Source of the DNA: Mesorhizobium loti
Lineage (GTDB): Bacteria; Pseudomonadota; Alphaproteobacteria; Rhizobiales; Rhizobiaceae
Assembly: GCF_001510895.1 (NCBI RefSeq)
Contig: NZ_LPWA01000099.1
Span: 1 to 64,000 of the forward strand
Direction of reading: 5' to 3'
Length of the DNA stretch: 64,000 nt
The notes below the pieces were generated by a model, which saw only the letters and a program-made list of their open reading frames with translations, did no database searches and was not told the origin of the DNA. Every line of letters starts with the position of its first letter. Position 1 is the stretch's first letter. This document shows positions 36,602 to 45,301 of the stretch, piece by piece. Made by a program: the position numbers and the translations under genes.

Positions 36602-37426
36602 GATTCCCTTGCTCCGCCGGAGACGGGCTCGACAGCCGGCTTCGGCACGGGATGCTCTTCGGCATGGCGGCGATAGGCGGGCAGCTGGTTCGTCCAGACG
36701 TCGTCGCGAGCTCGTTCACCCAGGCGCGGTCGTGATCGTTGTCGGCGGCGAGGTAGAACATGCGGTTGTCGTCGACATAGGCTTGATCGCCGAGCGCTGG
36801 TTGAGCACCAAAGTGACGCGCGAGCCGAGCTGGATCGGCGCGGTGCGATGGAGCACGCCGAGGAACTGGCCGAGCGTGGCATAATTCATCTTGTGGTCGA
36901 TGCGCATGACCTTGTTGCGCGGCAGGTCGCGGCCGGATTCGAGCATGGCGCGGCCCGTCTCGGAATCGTCGCAATAGATTTCAAGATGGCCGCCGATCAG
37001 AGGGTCGCTGATCGAAAGCGGAATGAGCTCCGTCACCGGGACGCCGTCGCAGTGCCATTCGACGGCGCCGTCCTTGGGATTCATGAAGGTGACGGTCGAG
37101 CCGACGATCGACAGCGGATAGGGTTCGAGCTTGGTGCCCATCATGTCGGACAGCCGTTCCAGGCGCAGCTTGTCGTTGAGCAGCTCCTTGATCTCCGGAA
37201 TGTAACGGTCGGCTCCGGTGATGAAGGTGAGGTCCAGATGCTTGTGCACGGCATGGCTGGCCTTCAGCTTGAGCGCCGCCTCCTCGATCGCGGCGAGCAA
37301 TTGGGGGTCGTAGCCGTGAAGATACTGGGCGACGCCGAAGCTCGACACTTTCCACGCCGTATCATGGCCGATGATGGCTTCACGGCTCATCGCATAGCGC
37401 AGTTCGGGGATTGTATGGGCGTTCAT
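36595..37426 (-). CDS. Probable 2OG-Fe(II) oxygenase-like protein, frameshifted as read
   Basis: About 277 residues. ATG 37426 has GGAGAAG upstream. The jelly-roll signature of 2-oxoglutarate dioxygenases can be seen: HxD in EWHCDGVPVTEL and, later, the His and Arg of GVLHRTAPIQLGSRVTLVL. After this the frame breaks near 36793 and again near 36705; AYVDDNRMFYLAADNDHDRA and DVWTNQLPAYRRHAEEHPVP continue to the stop at 36595. Two indels are needed, so either sequence error or an early pseudogene. It is divergent from a LysR regulator and upstream of an EamA exporter, which suggests a small-molecule pathway. Confidence 0.62.
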
Positions 37427-37509
37427 TCTACTTCTCCAAGGTGGGGGCAACACTTGGTAAACAGTCGATTAAGCCGCCCGCCCCTGTAAATTTAGGAATG
37501 CTGGTGCTA

Positions 37510-37527
37510 CTTTAAGCCCAGCTAAAG
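37510..37527. promoter_or_regulatory. Probable LysR-binding site
   Basis: Inverted repeat CTTTAAGCCCAGCTAAAG (arms CTTTA/TAAAG, with the T-N11-A spacing expected of LysR sites), 11 bases before the LysR gene start and in the shared divergent promoter region of the oxygenase-like gene. Confidence 0.55.
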
Positions 37528-37538
37528 GTCGTAACCCC

Positions 37539-38507
37539 GTGCGTCTGCTCAGTCAGGTCAACCTAAACTCGCTGAAAATCGTCGAGAGCGCCGCCAGGCA
37601 CAAGAACTTCACGCGCGCCGGCGAGGAGCAGTTCATCACCGCTTCCGCCGTCAGCCAGCGGGTGAAGAGCCTTGAGGACCAGTTGCGATTCAAGATCTTC
37701 CAGCGCGGCGGCAATGCGGTGTCGCTGACGCCGGAGGGCGAGACCTATGTGGCGCGCGTGCGCGAGGCGCTGGAGCGGATCGTCGCGGCCAGCATGGAGG
37801 CCACCGGCCAGTCGCAGGCGCATGTGCTGAGAATATGCGTTTTGCCGACCTTCGCGGCGCGTTGGCTGTTTCCGCGCCTCTCCACTTTCCAGCGGCAGTA
37901 TCCGGACATCGAGATGCGGGTCTCGACGTCCTACGCCACCCACGAATTCTCGACTTCCGAGTACGACCTCGAGATCCGCTACGGCGACGGCAATTTCCCG
38001 GGTCTCAATTGCGAGCTGCTGTTCAAGGAAGACCTGACGCCGGTGTGCAGCCGCAAGCTGTTCCACGAGGTGCTGGGCGACAAGCCGCTGTCGATGGTGA
38101 CGCCCGAAGACCTCAGGCATTTCACTCTGCTCCACTCCGACACCTGCACCCAGAACTGGCAATCGTGGCTGGGATTTGCCGGCGCGAGCTTCGTGCTCGG
38201 CGAGACCAAGAACATCTATTTCGATTCCTGCATGATGTCCTACGAGGCGGCCAATGCAGGCATGGGCTTCGCGGTCGCGAACCGCGCCTACATGGCGAGC
38301 GACATCCGCGCTGAACGGCTGGTGGCGCCGTTCGCGGTGCACCATCCCAACACCGCCGGCTGGTATTTCGTCAGCCCGATCAACGCGCTCGGCGCGCGCA
38401 GGGTGGAGCTGTTCAAGCGGTGGATCATGGCCGAGGCAGCGCTGACGCAGCGCCAGCTGGACATTGAGATCGCGGGAATACCGATGAAACGGGCGGCGAT
38501 GGCGTGA
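37539..38507 (+). CDS. LysR-family transcriptional regulator (GcvA-like)
   Basis: 322 residues. The N-terminal winged HTH LNSLKIVESAARHKNFTRAGEEQFITASAVSQRVKSLEDQLRFKIFQR is near residues 9-56; the substrate-binding domain follows (ILPTFAARWLFPRL-type start, YDLEIRYGDGNFPGL). It resembles the GcvA/DsdC group that regulates amino-acid-related genes. The GTG at 37539 is the only start that keeps the complete HTH. It is divergent from the oxygenase-like/EamA operon and probably controls it through the site at 37510. Confidence 0.9.
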   Translation: MRLLSQVNLNSLKIVESAARHKNFTRAGEEQFITASAVSQRVKSLEDQLRFKIFQRGGNAVSLTPEGETYVARVREALERIVAASMEATGQSQAHVLRICVLPTFAARWLFPRLSTFQRQYPDIEMRVSTSYATHEFSTSEYDLEIRYGDGNFPGLNCELLFKEDLTPVCSRKLFHEVLGDKPLSMVTPEDLRHFTLLHSDTCTQNWQSWLGFAGASFVLGETKNIYFDSCMMSYEAANAGMGFAVANRAYMASDIRAERLVAPFAVHHPNTAGWYFVSPINALGARRVELFKRWIMAEAALTQRQLDIEIAGIPMKRAAMA

Positions 38508-38757
38508 GGGCTTGGCCGCGCGAAGGCAAAACCCCCTTCCAGGATTCTTAGCTCGATACTGAAAATTGCGGGGATTCCGGGCTATCTGTAGCCGGCTAGC
38601 GCGATCGCGCCATGACGCGGCGGAGAGACTCAGCTATCTTTGACCATGCGGCGGGCCTGATTTCCCGCTTGGCCGGCGCTTTCCAGCTTCCTCCCAAGCA
38701 GCGCCGGCCTTCTTCTGTGGCGGCGCTGCTTCATTCCCCGACTGACATCGTACGCGA

Positions 38758-38931
38758 TCATTGCTTCGGCGGCGTGCCGGGCTGGTCGCCGCCGGTGGTC
38801 GATTTCGGCACCGGGTTCTTGTCGATTTGCGGGTTCTGGTCGACGGGCGCCTTGGTGGGCGGCACGCTGTTGTCGCAGGCGGCGAGCGCGAGCCCTGCCG
38901 CAAGAGCCAGCAGCACAGGAAGCTTCGTCAT
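38758..38931 (-). CDS. Small lipoprotein (57 aa)
   Basis: A lipoprotein signal peptide TKLPVLLALAAGLALAAC with lipobox LAAC (Cys19), then a short polar, Pro-rich tail (DNSVPPTKAPVDQNPQIDK). A strong ribosome site GAGAGGAGGT precedes the start at 38931. Resembles short entericidin-like lipoproteins in size only. Function unknown. Confidence 0.7.
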   Translation of the reverse strand: MTKLPVLLALAAGLALAACDNSVPPTKAPVDQNPQIDKNPVPKSTTGGDQPGTPPKQ

Positions 38932-39058
38932 GACGACCTCCTCTCGTTCGCCCCTTTCTTTGAGGCAAACGAGGCGGCGGCGGTTTGGTTGCTTGGGCCG
39001 ACGGGAACCAACCGCCGTGTGCCCGGTTGAACTTCGACAACCAGCGAGGAGATGATCC

Positions 39059-39226
39059 ATGATCCGTCTGCTGCTCGTCGGACTGTTCGCCTATACGACC
39101 TACCGCGTCACGATGAGGATCATCGAGGAGGTGCCAGGCGACGTCGCGCCGCTGGATATGCCGGGCGATGAACGGCGCGCGTTGCGGCGCCAGTCTGAAG
39201 CGATGGGAGTTGAGCCGAAGCGGTAG
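39059..39226 (+). CDS. Small membrane protein (55 aa)
   Basis: Reads MIRLLLVGLFAYTTYRVTMR, then IIEEVPGDVAPLDMPGDE and a basic tail ending VEPKR. One N-terminal membrane helix. GAGGAGATG lies just before the ATG, giving a strong ribosome site. It is divergent from the lipoprotein gene and upstream of the helicase gene. No family recognised. Confidence 0.6.
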   Translation: MIRLLLVGLFAYTTYRVTMRIIEEVPGDVAPLDMPGDERRALRRQSEAMGVEPKR

Positions 39227-39267
39227 TACCCCGTTGCGAACAAAGCGGAAACGATGCTTGATGGGCG

Positions 39268-41349
39268 ATGAACATCGCCGCCCGTGATTCGTCCTTCGAA
39301 GCTCCCGCCTATCTTGCCCGGCTGAACGGCGAGCAGCGGCTGGCGGTGGTGCATGGCGACGGCAAGGTGGCTGCCCCGCTGCTGGTCATCGCCGGCGCAG
39401 GTTCCGGCAAGACCAACACGCTGGCGCATCGCGTGGCCCATCTCATCGTCAAGGGCGCCGATCCGCGCCGTATCCTTCTGATGACCTTTTCGCGCCGCGC
39501 CGCGGCCGAAATGGCCAAGCGCGTCGAGCGCATCGCCGGCGAGGTCTTGGGGCGCGATGTCGCCATCATCACCGACGCGCTCGCCTGGGCCGGCACCTTC
39601 CACGGCATCGGCGCCAGGCTCTTGCGCGACTATGCCGAGCAGATCGGCCTCGATCCCGCCTTCACCATCCACGACCGCGAGGATTCGGCCGACCTGATGA
39701 ACCTTGCCCGGCACGAGCTTGGCTTGTCCAAGACGGAAAGCCGCTTTCCGACCAAGGGCACGTGTCTTCAAATCTATTCCCGCGCGGTCAATGCGCAGGC
39801 GCCTCTCGGCGAGGTGCTGGGCTCGGCCTTTCCGTGGTGCGCGGCCTGGGCGGACCAGCTCAAGGAGCTGTTCGCGGCTTATGTCGAGGCCAAGCAGGCG
39901 CAGAACGTGCTCGATTACGACGACCTCCTGCTCTACTGGGCGCAGATGGCGGCGGAGCCGGAGATCGCCGCCCACCTTGGCTCGCGCTTCGACCATGTGC
40001 TGGTCGACGAATACCAGGACACCAACCGGCTGCAGGCCTCGATCCTTTTGGCGCTGAAGCCAGACGGCGCCGGCTTGACCGTGGTGGGCGACGATGCGCA
40101 GTCGATCTATTCCTTCCGCGCCGCGGAAGTGCGCAACATCCTCGACTTTCCAAAGCAGTTCGTGCAAGGCGCCGAGATCGTCATGCTGGAGCGCAACTAC
40201 CGCTCGACCGAGACGATCCTTGCCGCCGCCAACGCGGTGATCGGCGAGGCGAGCGAGCGCTTCACCAAGAACCTCTGGACCGAGCGCCGATCCTCCCACA
40301 AGCCGCAACTGGTGAGCGTGCGCGACGAGGCCGAGCAAGCCAATTATGTCTGCCAGGCGATCCTTGCCGAACGCGAGGCGGGCACGGCGCTGAAGGCGCA
40401 AGCCGTGCTCTTCCGCGCCTCGCACCATAGCGGGCCGCTGGAGGTGGAGCTGACGCGCCGCAATATCCCCTTTGTCAAATTCGGCGGGCTGAAATTCCTC
40501 GACGCCGCCCATGTCAAGGACATGCTGGCGATGCTGCGCTTCGCCGAGAACCCGCGCGACCGCGTTGCCGGTTTTCGCGTGTTGCAGCTTATGCCGGGCA
40601 TTGGCCCTTCGGCCGCCTCGCAGATCGTCGAGGGGATGGCGACGTCGCTGGACGAAACGCTGGGCCTTGCCCGCTTCCGGCCGCCACAGCGCGCGGCTGA
40701 GGATTGGCCGGTCTTCCTCGACATCTATAGCGGTCTGCGCGCCGGCCCGAAATGGCCGGCCGATCTGGAGCGGGTCAGGCTCTGGTACGAGCCGCATATG
40801 GAGCGCATCCATGAAGACGCGATCATGCGCCGGGCCGATCTGTTGCAGCTCGAGCAGATCGCGTCGGGGTACCCGTCGCGCGAGCGCTTCCTGACCGAGC
40901 TAACGCTCGATCCGCCCGACGCCACCAGCGACCAGGCCGGGCCGCCGCATCGCGACGAGGACTACCTCATCCTGTCGACCATCCATTCGGCCAAGGGCCA
41001 GGAATGGAAGAACGTCTTCGTGCTCAACACCGTCGACGGCTGCATCCCGGCCGATCTCGGCGTCGGCACCAAGGAAGACATCGAGGAGGAGCGCCGGCTG
41101 CTCTATGTGGCGATGACGCGGGCCAAGGACAGCCTCCATCTCGTGGTGCCGCAGCGCTTTTACCCGCACAATCAGCCGGCGCGAGGCGACCGCCATGTCT
41201 ATGCCTCGCGCACCCGCTTCATCCCGGCCTCGATGCTTTGCGCCTTCGAGCAGTCGTCCTGGGCAAGTGCCGCGATCAAGGACGACCCGCGCCAAAGGCC
41301 GGGCGTCAAGGTCGATCTCGGCGCGCGCATGCGCGGCATGTGGAAATAG
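39268..41349 (+). CDS. UvrD/Rep-family ATP-dependent DNA helicase
   Basis: 693 residues with all superfamily 1A motifs: Walker A GAGSGKT (43-49), Ia LLMTFSRRAAAEM, II VLVDEYQDTN, III VVGDDAQSIYSFR, IV LERNYRST, V ILSTIHSAKGQEWKNVFVL, VI RRLLYVAMTRAK. It is a 3'-to-5' DNA helicase. Compared with UvrD/PcrA the C-terminus is short and lacks the RNA-polymerase-binding Tudor tail, so it is probably a second UvrD-like helicase rather than the main repair UvrD. No break in frame. Confidence 0.92.
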   Translation: MNIAARDSSFEAPAYLARLNGEQRLAVVHGDGKVAAPLLVIAGAGSGKTNTLAHRVAHLIVKGADPRRILLMTFSRRAAAEMAKRVERIAGEVLGRDVAIITDALAWAGTFHGIGARLLRDYAEQIGLDPAFTIHDREDSADLMNLARHELGLSKTESRFPTKGTCLQIYSRAVNAQAPLGEVLGSAFPWCAAWADQLKELFAAYVEAKQAQNVLDYDDLLLYWAQMAAEPEIAAHLGSRFDHVLVDEYQDTNRLQASILLALKPDGAGLTVVGDDAQSIYSFRAAEVRNILDFPKQFVQGAEIVMLERNYRSTETILAAANAVIGEASERFTKNLWTERRSSHKPQLVSVRDEAEQANYVCQAILAEREAGTALKAQAVLFRASHHSGPLEVELTRRNIPFVKFGGLKFLDAAHVKDMLAMLRFAENPRDRVAGFRVLQLMPGIGPSAASQIVEGMATSLDETLGLARFRPPQRAAEDWPVFLDIYSGLRAGPKWPADLERVRLWYEPHMERIHEDAIMRRADLLQLEQIASGYPSRERFLTELTLDPPDATSDQAGPPHRDEDYLILSTIHSAKGQEWKNVFVLNTVDGCIPADLGVGTKEDIEEERRLLYVAMTRAKDSLHLVVPQRFYPHNQPARGDRHVYASRTRFIPASMLCAFEQSSWASAAIKDDPRQRPGVKVDLGARMRGMWK

Positions 41350-41477
41350 CCTCGAACGCATCGCCGCGCGGCGCTCCGCCCGAACTGGCCAAGCCCACCC
41401 GTAACCGGCCAACCGCAATGGAACTTTTCACCCGATAGCGGATTTCCGTTAGTAAAATCTAATGCAAGGAGGCAGTA

Positions 41478-41783
41478 ATGAAGAATCTCATTCTAGCCGC
41501 CATGCTGGGCGCGGCTGCCCTGGCGCCAACAACGGTTCCAACACAAGCGGTCAGCCTGACCGTCACCACCGATGACAGCATGGGCAGGTACAATGACGGC
41601 TACTACTGGCGCCGCCATCACATGCGCGACGACAACTGGCGCTATAGCAGCCGATACGAGATGCGCGACTGGCGCAGCCATCGCCACCATCGCGACTGCA
41701 TGGTCAGGGTGCACAAGCGCTGGCATCACCATCACTGGGTCGTGAAGAGAGTGTGGAGCTGCGGCCTTCACAGAGGCTGGTGA
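41478..41783 (+). CDS. Exported His/Arg-rich small protein
   Basis: 101 residues. A signal peptide (MKNLILAAMLGAAALAPTTV, cut near TQA) is followed by a very His/Arg/Tyr/Trp-rich chain (YYWRRHHMRDDNWRY, HRHHRDC, KRWHHHHWVVKRVW) with two Cys. The chain could bind metal or be strongly cationic at the cell surface. AAGGAGG lies eight bases before the start. No named domain. Confidence 0.72.
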   Translation: MKNLILAAMLGAAALAPTTVPTQAVSLTVTTDDSMGRYNDGYYWRRHHMRDDNWRYSSRYEMRDWRSHRHHRDCMVRVHKRWHHHHWVVKRVWSCGLHRGW

Positions 41784-41851
41784 GGCAAGCCCGGAGGGCA
41801 GTCGCCGAAAGGTGACGCGGGCCTCGAAACACCCATGAGAACAGGTGGAAA

Positions 41852-42037
41852 ATGCGCTTGATCCCATCGGCGATGAGTTGGCGGCAACGGCTCGGTGAGC
41901 TGGCCGGCCAACTTTTCGTCAACATTGTCGCGGCATTGATCGCAGGGGTCGCGATCCTCCTGCTGGTACTGTCGGCGCACTACCAGGTTCCGCAACCCCC
42001 GGCGGAAGTGACAATCACAGCCGGCTCCGTCCCGTAA
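41852..42037 (+). CDS. Small membrane protein (61 aa)
   Basis: One membrane helix (LFVNIVAALIAGVAILLLVL, residues 21-40) between a basic N-terminus and a short Pro-rich tail. AGGTGG lies just upstream. Hypothetical. Confidence 0.5.
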   Translation: MRLIPSAMSWRQRLGELAGQLFVNIVAALIAGVAILLLVLSAHYQVPQPPAEVTITAGSVP

Positions 42038-42188
42038 CAGCCGCACCTCTGGCAGGCGGGGGCGAAGAATCCGACCGAATGATCACCGGCCGCGGGAACC
42101 TCCCGCCGCAAGGCGCGTTATGTGGCGTCCTACCCCAAGACCGAGGGTGGCACCCCGCCGTCCTCCGCCCTCAATCCTAGAGGTCCAA

Positions 42189-42491
42189 ATGCGCGACAGG
42201 ATGTTCTTCACCCCGGTCGCGGTCAGTGTCGGCGCCGGCCACAAGCGCATGATTGCCTCGCTGTCCGACATGCATGAGTTCCTGACCGAGTTCCCGCCGT
42301 CGCGCCGGCGGCTGAGCTACGGCGCCGCGGTGAGGGCCTGCGAGGCCGCGCGGGCCGAAGAAATCGCGGCCGAATCGGCGCGCGACGCGCTGATCACCTT
42401 TGCGGTGACCGCCGGCATCCTATGGCCGGCAGACCAGCCGATCGTCTCGGTGAAACCAGCCGTGCGCGGCCACAGCGGCTTTGCCGGCTGA
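42189..42491 (+). CDS. DUF982 domain protein
   Basis: 100 residues. Third copy of the family: MFFTPVAVSVGAGHKRMIASLSDMHEFLTEFP, then a conserved LSYGAAVRACEAARAEEIAAESARDALITFAVTAG helix pair. AGAGG lies nine bases before the ATG. It is longer at the C-terminus than the copies at 1239 and 2148. Function unknown. Confidence 0.78.
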   Translation: MRDRMFFTPVAVSVGAGHKRMIASLSDMHEFLTEFPPSRRRLSYGAAVRACEAARAEEIAAESARDALITFAVTAGILWPADQPIVSVKPAVRGHSGFAG

Positions 42492-42606
42492 AATGCGGCC
42501 GGTCGAGGCCCCCTGACAAACCCGCATGGGACGGCCCTCGGGCTTTTCTTCGCTCAACCTGACTTTCCGACTGCATGCCGCTGCCTCGGCCGGAAACTTT
42601 TGCGGC

Positions 42607-42693
42607 GCTGCGTGAAACACCGCATGGAACAGGCCGCTAAGTGAAACATCGCACAGAACAGCGCGCTGCGTGAAACATCGCACAGAACATTCG
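42607..42693. repeat. Three 29-bp direct repeats
   Basis: Three head-to-tail 29-base units at 42607, 42636 and 42665, sharing TGAAACAyCGCAyrGAACA. Units 2 and 3 are nearly identical. They end about 40 bases before the GIY-YIG-like gene at 42735, so they occupy its promoter/leader position. Confidence 0.8.
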
Positions 42694-42734
42694 CCTTCCC
42701 CGTGCAGGTTTGCGGACATGCTGCAGGGGGGCGG

Positions 42735-43154
42735 ATGTTTCTCGATCGCGACCAGTTCAAGCCGGCGGCGGAAATGATGCTCGCCCGGGACAAAACGTCG
42801 ATCCGTGTCACGATCACGGACCAGAAGGCGTGCGAGCTCGGCGAGGCCGTCTATGCCTGGATCACCGCCGACGGCAAGCCGGTCAGAATCGGCACCTGCG
42901 GCTCATCGGCGGGCAAGCGCCTGCTCTCCTATCCAGGCTACATCAACCGAAGCCTGGCCGGACACGGCGGCACAACGCCGAAATGGGAAGCGTTGAAGTG
43001 GCTGGGCCTGCTGACCGCGCATGGCATGCTGACGGCGGTCGTCCATCAGCCTGAGCCGAGATTGACGGCAGTCGGCCTGATCAGGCCGTATCTCGACGTC
43101 GAGCGCCAGCTGATCCGCCGGCACAGGCCGCTGCTCAACCGCAGCCACCGATGA
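42735..43154 (+). CDS. GIY-YIG-like domain protein
   Basis: 139 residues. The pattern AVYAWITADGKPVRIGTCGSSAGKRLLSY, a W/H-rich middle, and a late Glu in VERQLIRRHRPLLNRS matches the spacing of GIY-YIG folds (two tyrosine-like strands, Arg, terminal Glu, P-x-x-N). The GIY and YIG tripeptides themselves are changed to YAW and RIG, so catalysis is uncertain. It could be a minimal nuclease or a DNA-binding relic. The ATG has a G-rich site upstream preceded by three 29-bp repeats. Confidence 0.6.
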   Translation: MFLDRDQFKPAAEMMLARDKTSIRVTITDQKACELGEAVYAWITADGKPVRIGTCGSSAGKRLLSYPGYINRSLAGHGGTTPKWEALKWLGLLTAHGMLTAVVHQPEPRLTAVGLIRPYLDVERQLIRRHRPLLNRSHR

Positions 43155-43157
43155 AAT

Positions 43158-43943
43158 TCAATGGAATGTGCCGGCGCCTTCGCCCAAGTGCACGCTGTGC
43201 GGGCTTTCGAAGCTCACCTGGTCGCGCCCGTTCGACTTCGCCTTGTAGAGATGCCTGTCGGCGACCTTGAACATGTCGTGATAGGTGGTGGGCCCGCGGA
43301 AGGCGATGCCGCCGATGCTGACCGAGAGCGGGCATGGCAGCCCGCCGGGCGCGAACTCGGCCTCGCGGATGCGCAGCCTGATCGTCTCCGCGACCAGGAA
43401 GGAGCGCGTCGCGTCGGCGCCCGGAAGAAAGACAGCGAATTCCTCGCCGCCGATGCGTCCGACGATGTCGGCGCCGTGCAGCTGGCCCTGGATCGTCCTG
43501 GCGATCAGCTTCAGCGCCTGGTCGCCGCAATCGTGACCGAGACGGTCGTTGATCGACTTGAAATGATCGGCGTCGACGATCAGCAGCGCGCCGGCATCGG
43601 CGACGTCATGGCTGCGCGCCTGCTCGAGATAAGCCTCGACCAGCATTGAGAAGGCGCCGCGGTTGAAGACCGCCGTCAGGCTGTCGGTCGCGGCGACGAT
43701 GCTGAGCTCCTTCTGGGCGATCGCCAGCTGGCGCATCTTCCACATCAGGAAGAACAGGAAGGAGCCGCCAAGCACAAGCGGCAGGAACAGGTCGGTGAGC
43801 TTGGCCCAAAGCAGGGCGTCGGGCGACAGCGAAGGAAAGTTGAAGGAATCGACAAAGAAGGCGGCCGCAATGAAAAACGCCGTGCCGGCGACGGTGACCA
43901 GCGCGACCCTGCCCCAACTGGTGGCAGACAAATCGATGCGCAT
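43158..43943 (-). CDS. Membrane GGDEF diguanylate cyclase
   Basis: 261 residues. Two membrane helices at about 13-31 and 50-69, then a GGDEF domain: DSLTAVFNRGAF, DADHFKSINDRLGHDCGDQAL, and the active-site GGEEF at 165-169, so c-di-GMP synthesis is expected. The inhibitory I-site is HGAD instead of RxxD, which suggests no product inhibition. ATG 43943 is chosen; the upstream Met at 43967 adds only a Cys-containing stub. Confidence 0.88.
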   Translation of the reverse strand: MRIDLSATSWGRVALVTVAGTAFFIAAAFFVDSFNFPSLSPDALLWAKLTDLFLPLVLGGSFLFFLMWKMRQLAIAQKELSIVAATDSLTAVFNRGAFSMLVEAYLEQARSHDVADAGALLIVDADHFKSINDRLGHDCGDQALKLIARTIQGQLHGADIVGRIGGEEFAVFLPGADATRSFLVAETIRLRIREAEFAPGGLPCPLSVSIGGIAFRGPTTYHDMFKVADRHLYKAKSNGRDQVSFESPHSVHLGEGAGTFH

Positions 43944-44037
43944 GTCATTGCTCCCACTGCAACGCACTCATTGTGCAGCGCGGGCGCAAACGAAGTCCTA
44001 ATACATTAGCTTCAATACAAGCTTGGTTAACCGGTCG

Positions 44038-44547
44038 TCAGGCGTAAGCGCGGCCTTCCTCGGCGCGCTGGAACAGCATCAGGTCGAGCGGCACCGAAGG
44101 CCGGCCGAGTACGGTGAGGATCATGTGCGCCTGGCCGCGGTGGTGGGTCTGGTGGTTGAAGAAATGGCTGAGCGCCGGCGCCAGCCGCTGCGAGACGGTG
44201 CGCATGTCAAACGTCATATAAGAGAAGCGGCCGGCGAGCGCCTTCTCGCCCATGCCGCCGACCCAGTCCATGATCCGCTTGTCCTCCGCCTCGCGCGCGG
44301 TGTGCAAAGGTTGCAACGCCTTGTAAAGAATGGCGTCAAGAGACGACGGCGCGTGTCCCTCGCCGGTGAAACGCTTCATCCAGATACGGTCGGCGGTCAG
44401 GATATGGTTGAGCGTTCCCATCATAGAGCCGAAGAAGGCGCCGGTATCGCGATTGAATTCCTCGTCGCTGAGATCGGCAGCGGCATCGTAGATGCGCGCA
44501 TTGGCCCATTGATTGTAGGCCGCAAACATCATGAAATGCTGTTTCAT
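44038..44547 (-). CDS. DinB-family protein
   Basis: 169 residues, four-helix bundle of the DinB/DUF664 type. The metal-binding His pattern is present: NHILTADRIWM near 47-57 and FFNHQTHHRGQAHMIL near 129-144. Members are thiol-dependent transferases or of unknown role. Divergent from the GST gene at 44602. Confidence 0.85.
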   Translation of the reverse strand: MKQHFMMFAAYNQWANARIYDAAADLSDEEFNRDTGAFFGSMMGTLNHILTADRIWMKRFTGEGHAPSSLDAILYKALQPLHTAREAEDKRIMDWVGGMGEKALAGRFSYMTFDMRTVSQRLAPALSHFFNHQTHHRGQAHMILTVLGRPSVPLDLMLFQRAEEGRAYA

Positions 44548-44601
44548 TCTTCCATCCGGTTCGCAACGAATCCCGGCTCTTCGTAACCCGCAGGAACGGC
44601 A

Positions 44602-45294
44602 ATGACCATTCTGTTCTATGACCTCGTCGGCCACGACGCCCAACGCCCGTTCAGTCCGCATTGCTGGAAGACCAAGATGGCGCTGGCCCACAAGGGGCTC
44701 GACGCCACCAAGGTGCCGACGCGCTTCCTGGAAGTGCCCAAGGTGGAAGGCGGCGTGTCGAAGACGGTGCCGGTGATCCGCGACGGCGACCGCGTGGTGG
44801 TCGATTCCTTCGCCATCGCGCTTTATCTCGACGAGGCCTATCCCGAACGGCCGACGCTGTTTTCCGGCGAAGGCGGCAAGGCGATGGCGCGCTTCATCGA
44901 GCGCTGGTCGCAGCTTACCATCCATCCCTACATCGCAACGGTGGCGCTAACCGACCTCAACGCCATGCAGGACGAGACGAACGCCGTCTATTTCAGAGAA
45001 AACCGCGAACAGCGCTACGGCAAGCGGCTGGAAGAGGTGGTGGCCGGCCGCGACGCCGGGCTCGCCGGCTTCCGCGCCTCGCTGGAGCCGCTGCGCTCGA
45101 TGTTCAGCTACCAGCCCTTCATCGGCGGCGAGGCACCGCTGTTTGCCGATTACATCGTGTTCGGCGCGCTGCAATGGGCGCGCGTCGCCTCTCCCTACCG
45201 CTTGCTCGACGAAAGCGACAGTGTGTCCCAATGGTTCGAGCGCTGCCTCGACCTGTACGACGGGATCGGCCGGCAGGTTGCGGCGGCGGCCTAG
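44602..45294 (+). CDS. Glutathione S-transferase family protein
   Basis: 230 residues. The N-terminal thioredoxin-like domain has SPHCWKTKMALAHKGL as the glutathione-site segment, VPVIRDG with the cis-Pro, and the SNAIL/DSFAIALYLDE motif; the C-terminal domain is helical (FIGGEAPLFADYIVFGALQW). It resembles beta-etherase-type GSTs. Substrate unknown. Ends 7 bases before the DUF1905 gene. Confidence 0.87.
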   Translation: MTILFYDLVGHDAQRPFSPHCWKTKMALAHKGLDATKVPTRFLEVPKVEGGVSKTVPVIRDGDRVVVDSFAIALYLDEAYPERPTLFSGEGGKAMARFIERWSQLTIHPYIATVALTDLNAMQDETNAVYFRENREQRYGKRLEEVVAGRDAGLAGFRASLEPLRSMFSYQPFIGGEAPLFADYIVFGALQWARVASPYRLLDESDSVSQWFERCLDLYDGIGRQVAAAA

Positions 45295-45301
45295 GATCGC
45301 C

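Noticed and set aside
38508..38757. A possible second small minus-strand gene after the lipoprotein gene
   Set aside because: Frames there are low-complexity Ala/Pro/Lys sequence with no ribosome site and no start fitting a conserved protein.
42607..42693. Short CRISPR array from three 29-bp repeats
   Set aside because: The units are directly adjacent with no spacers.
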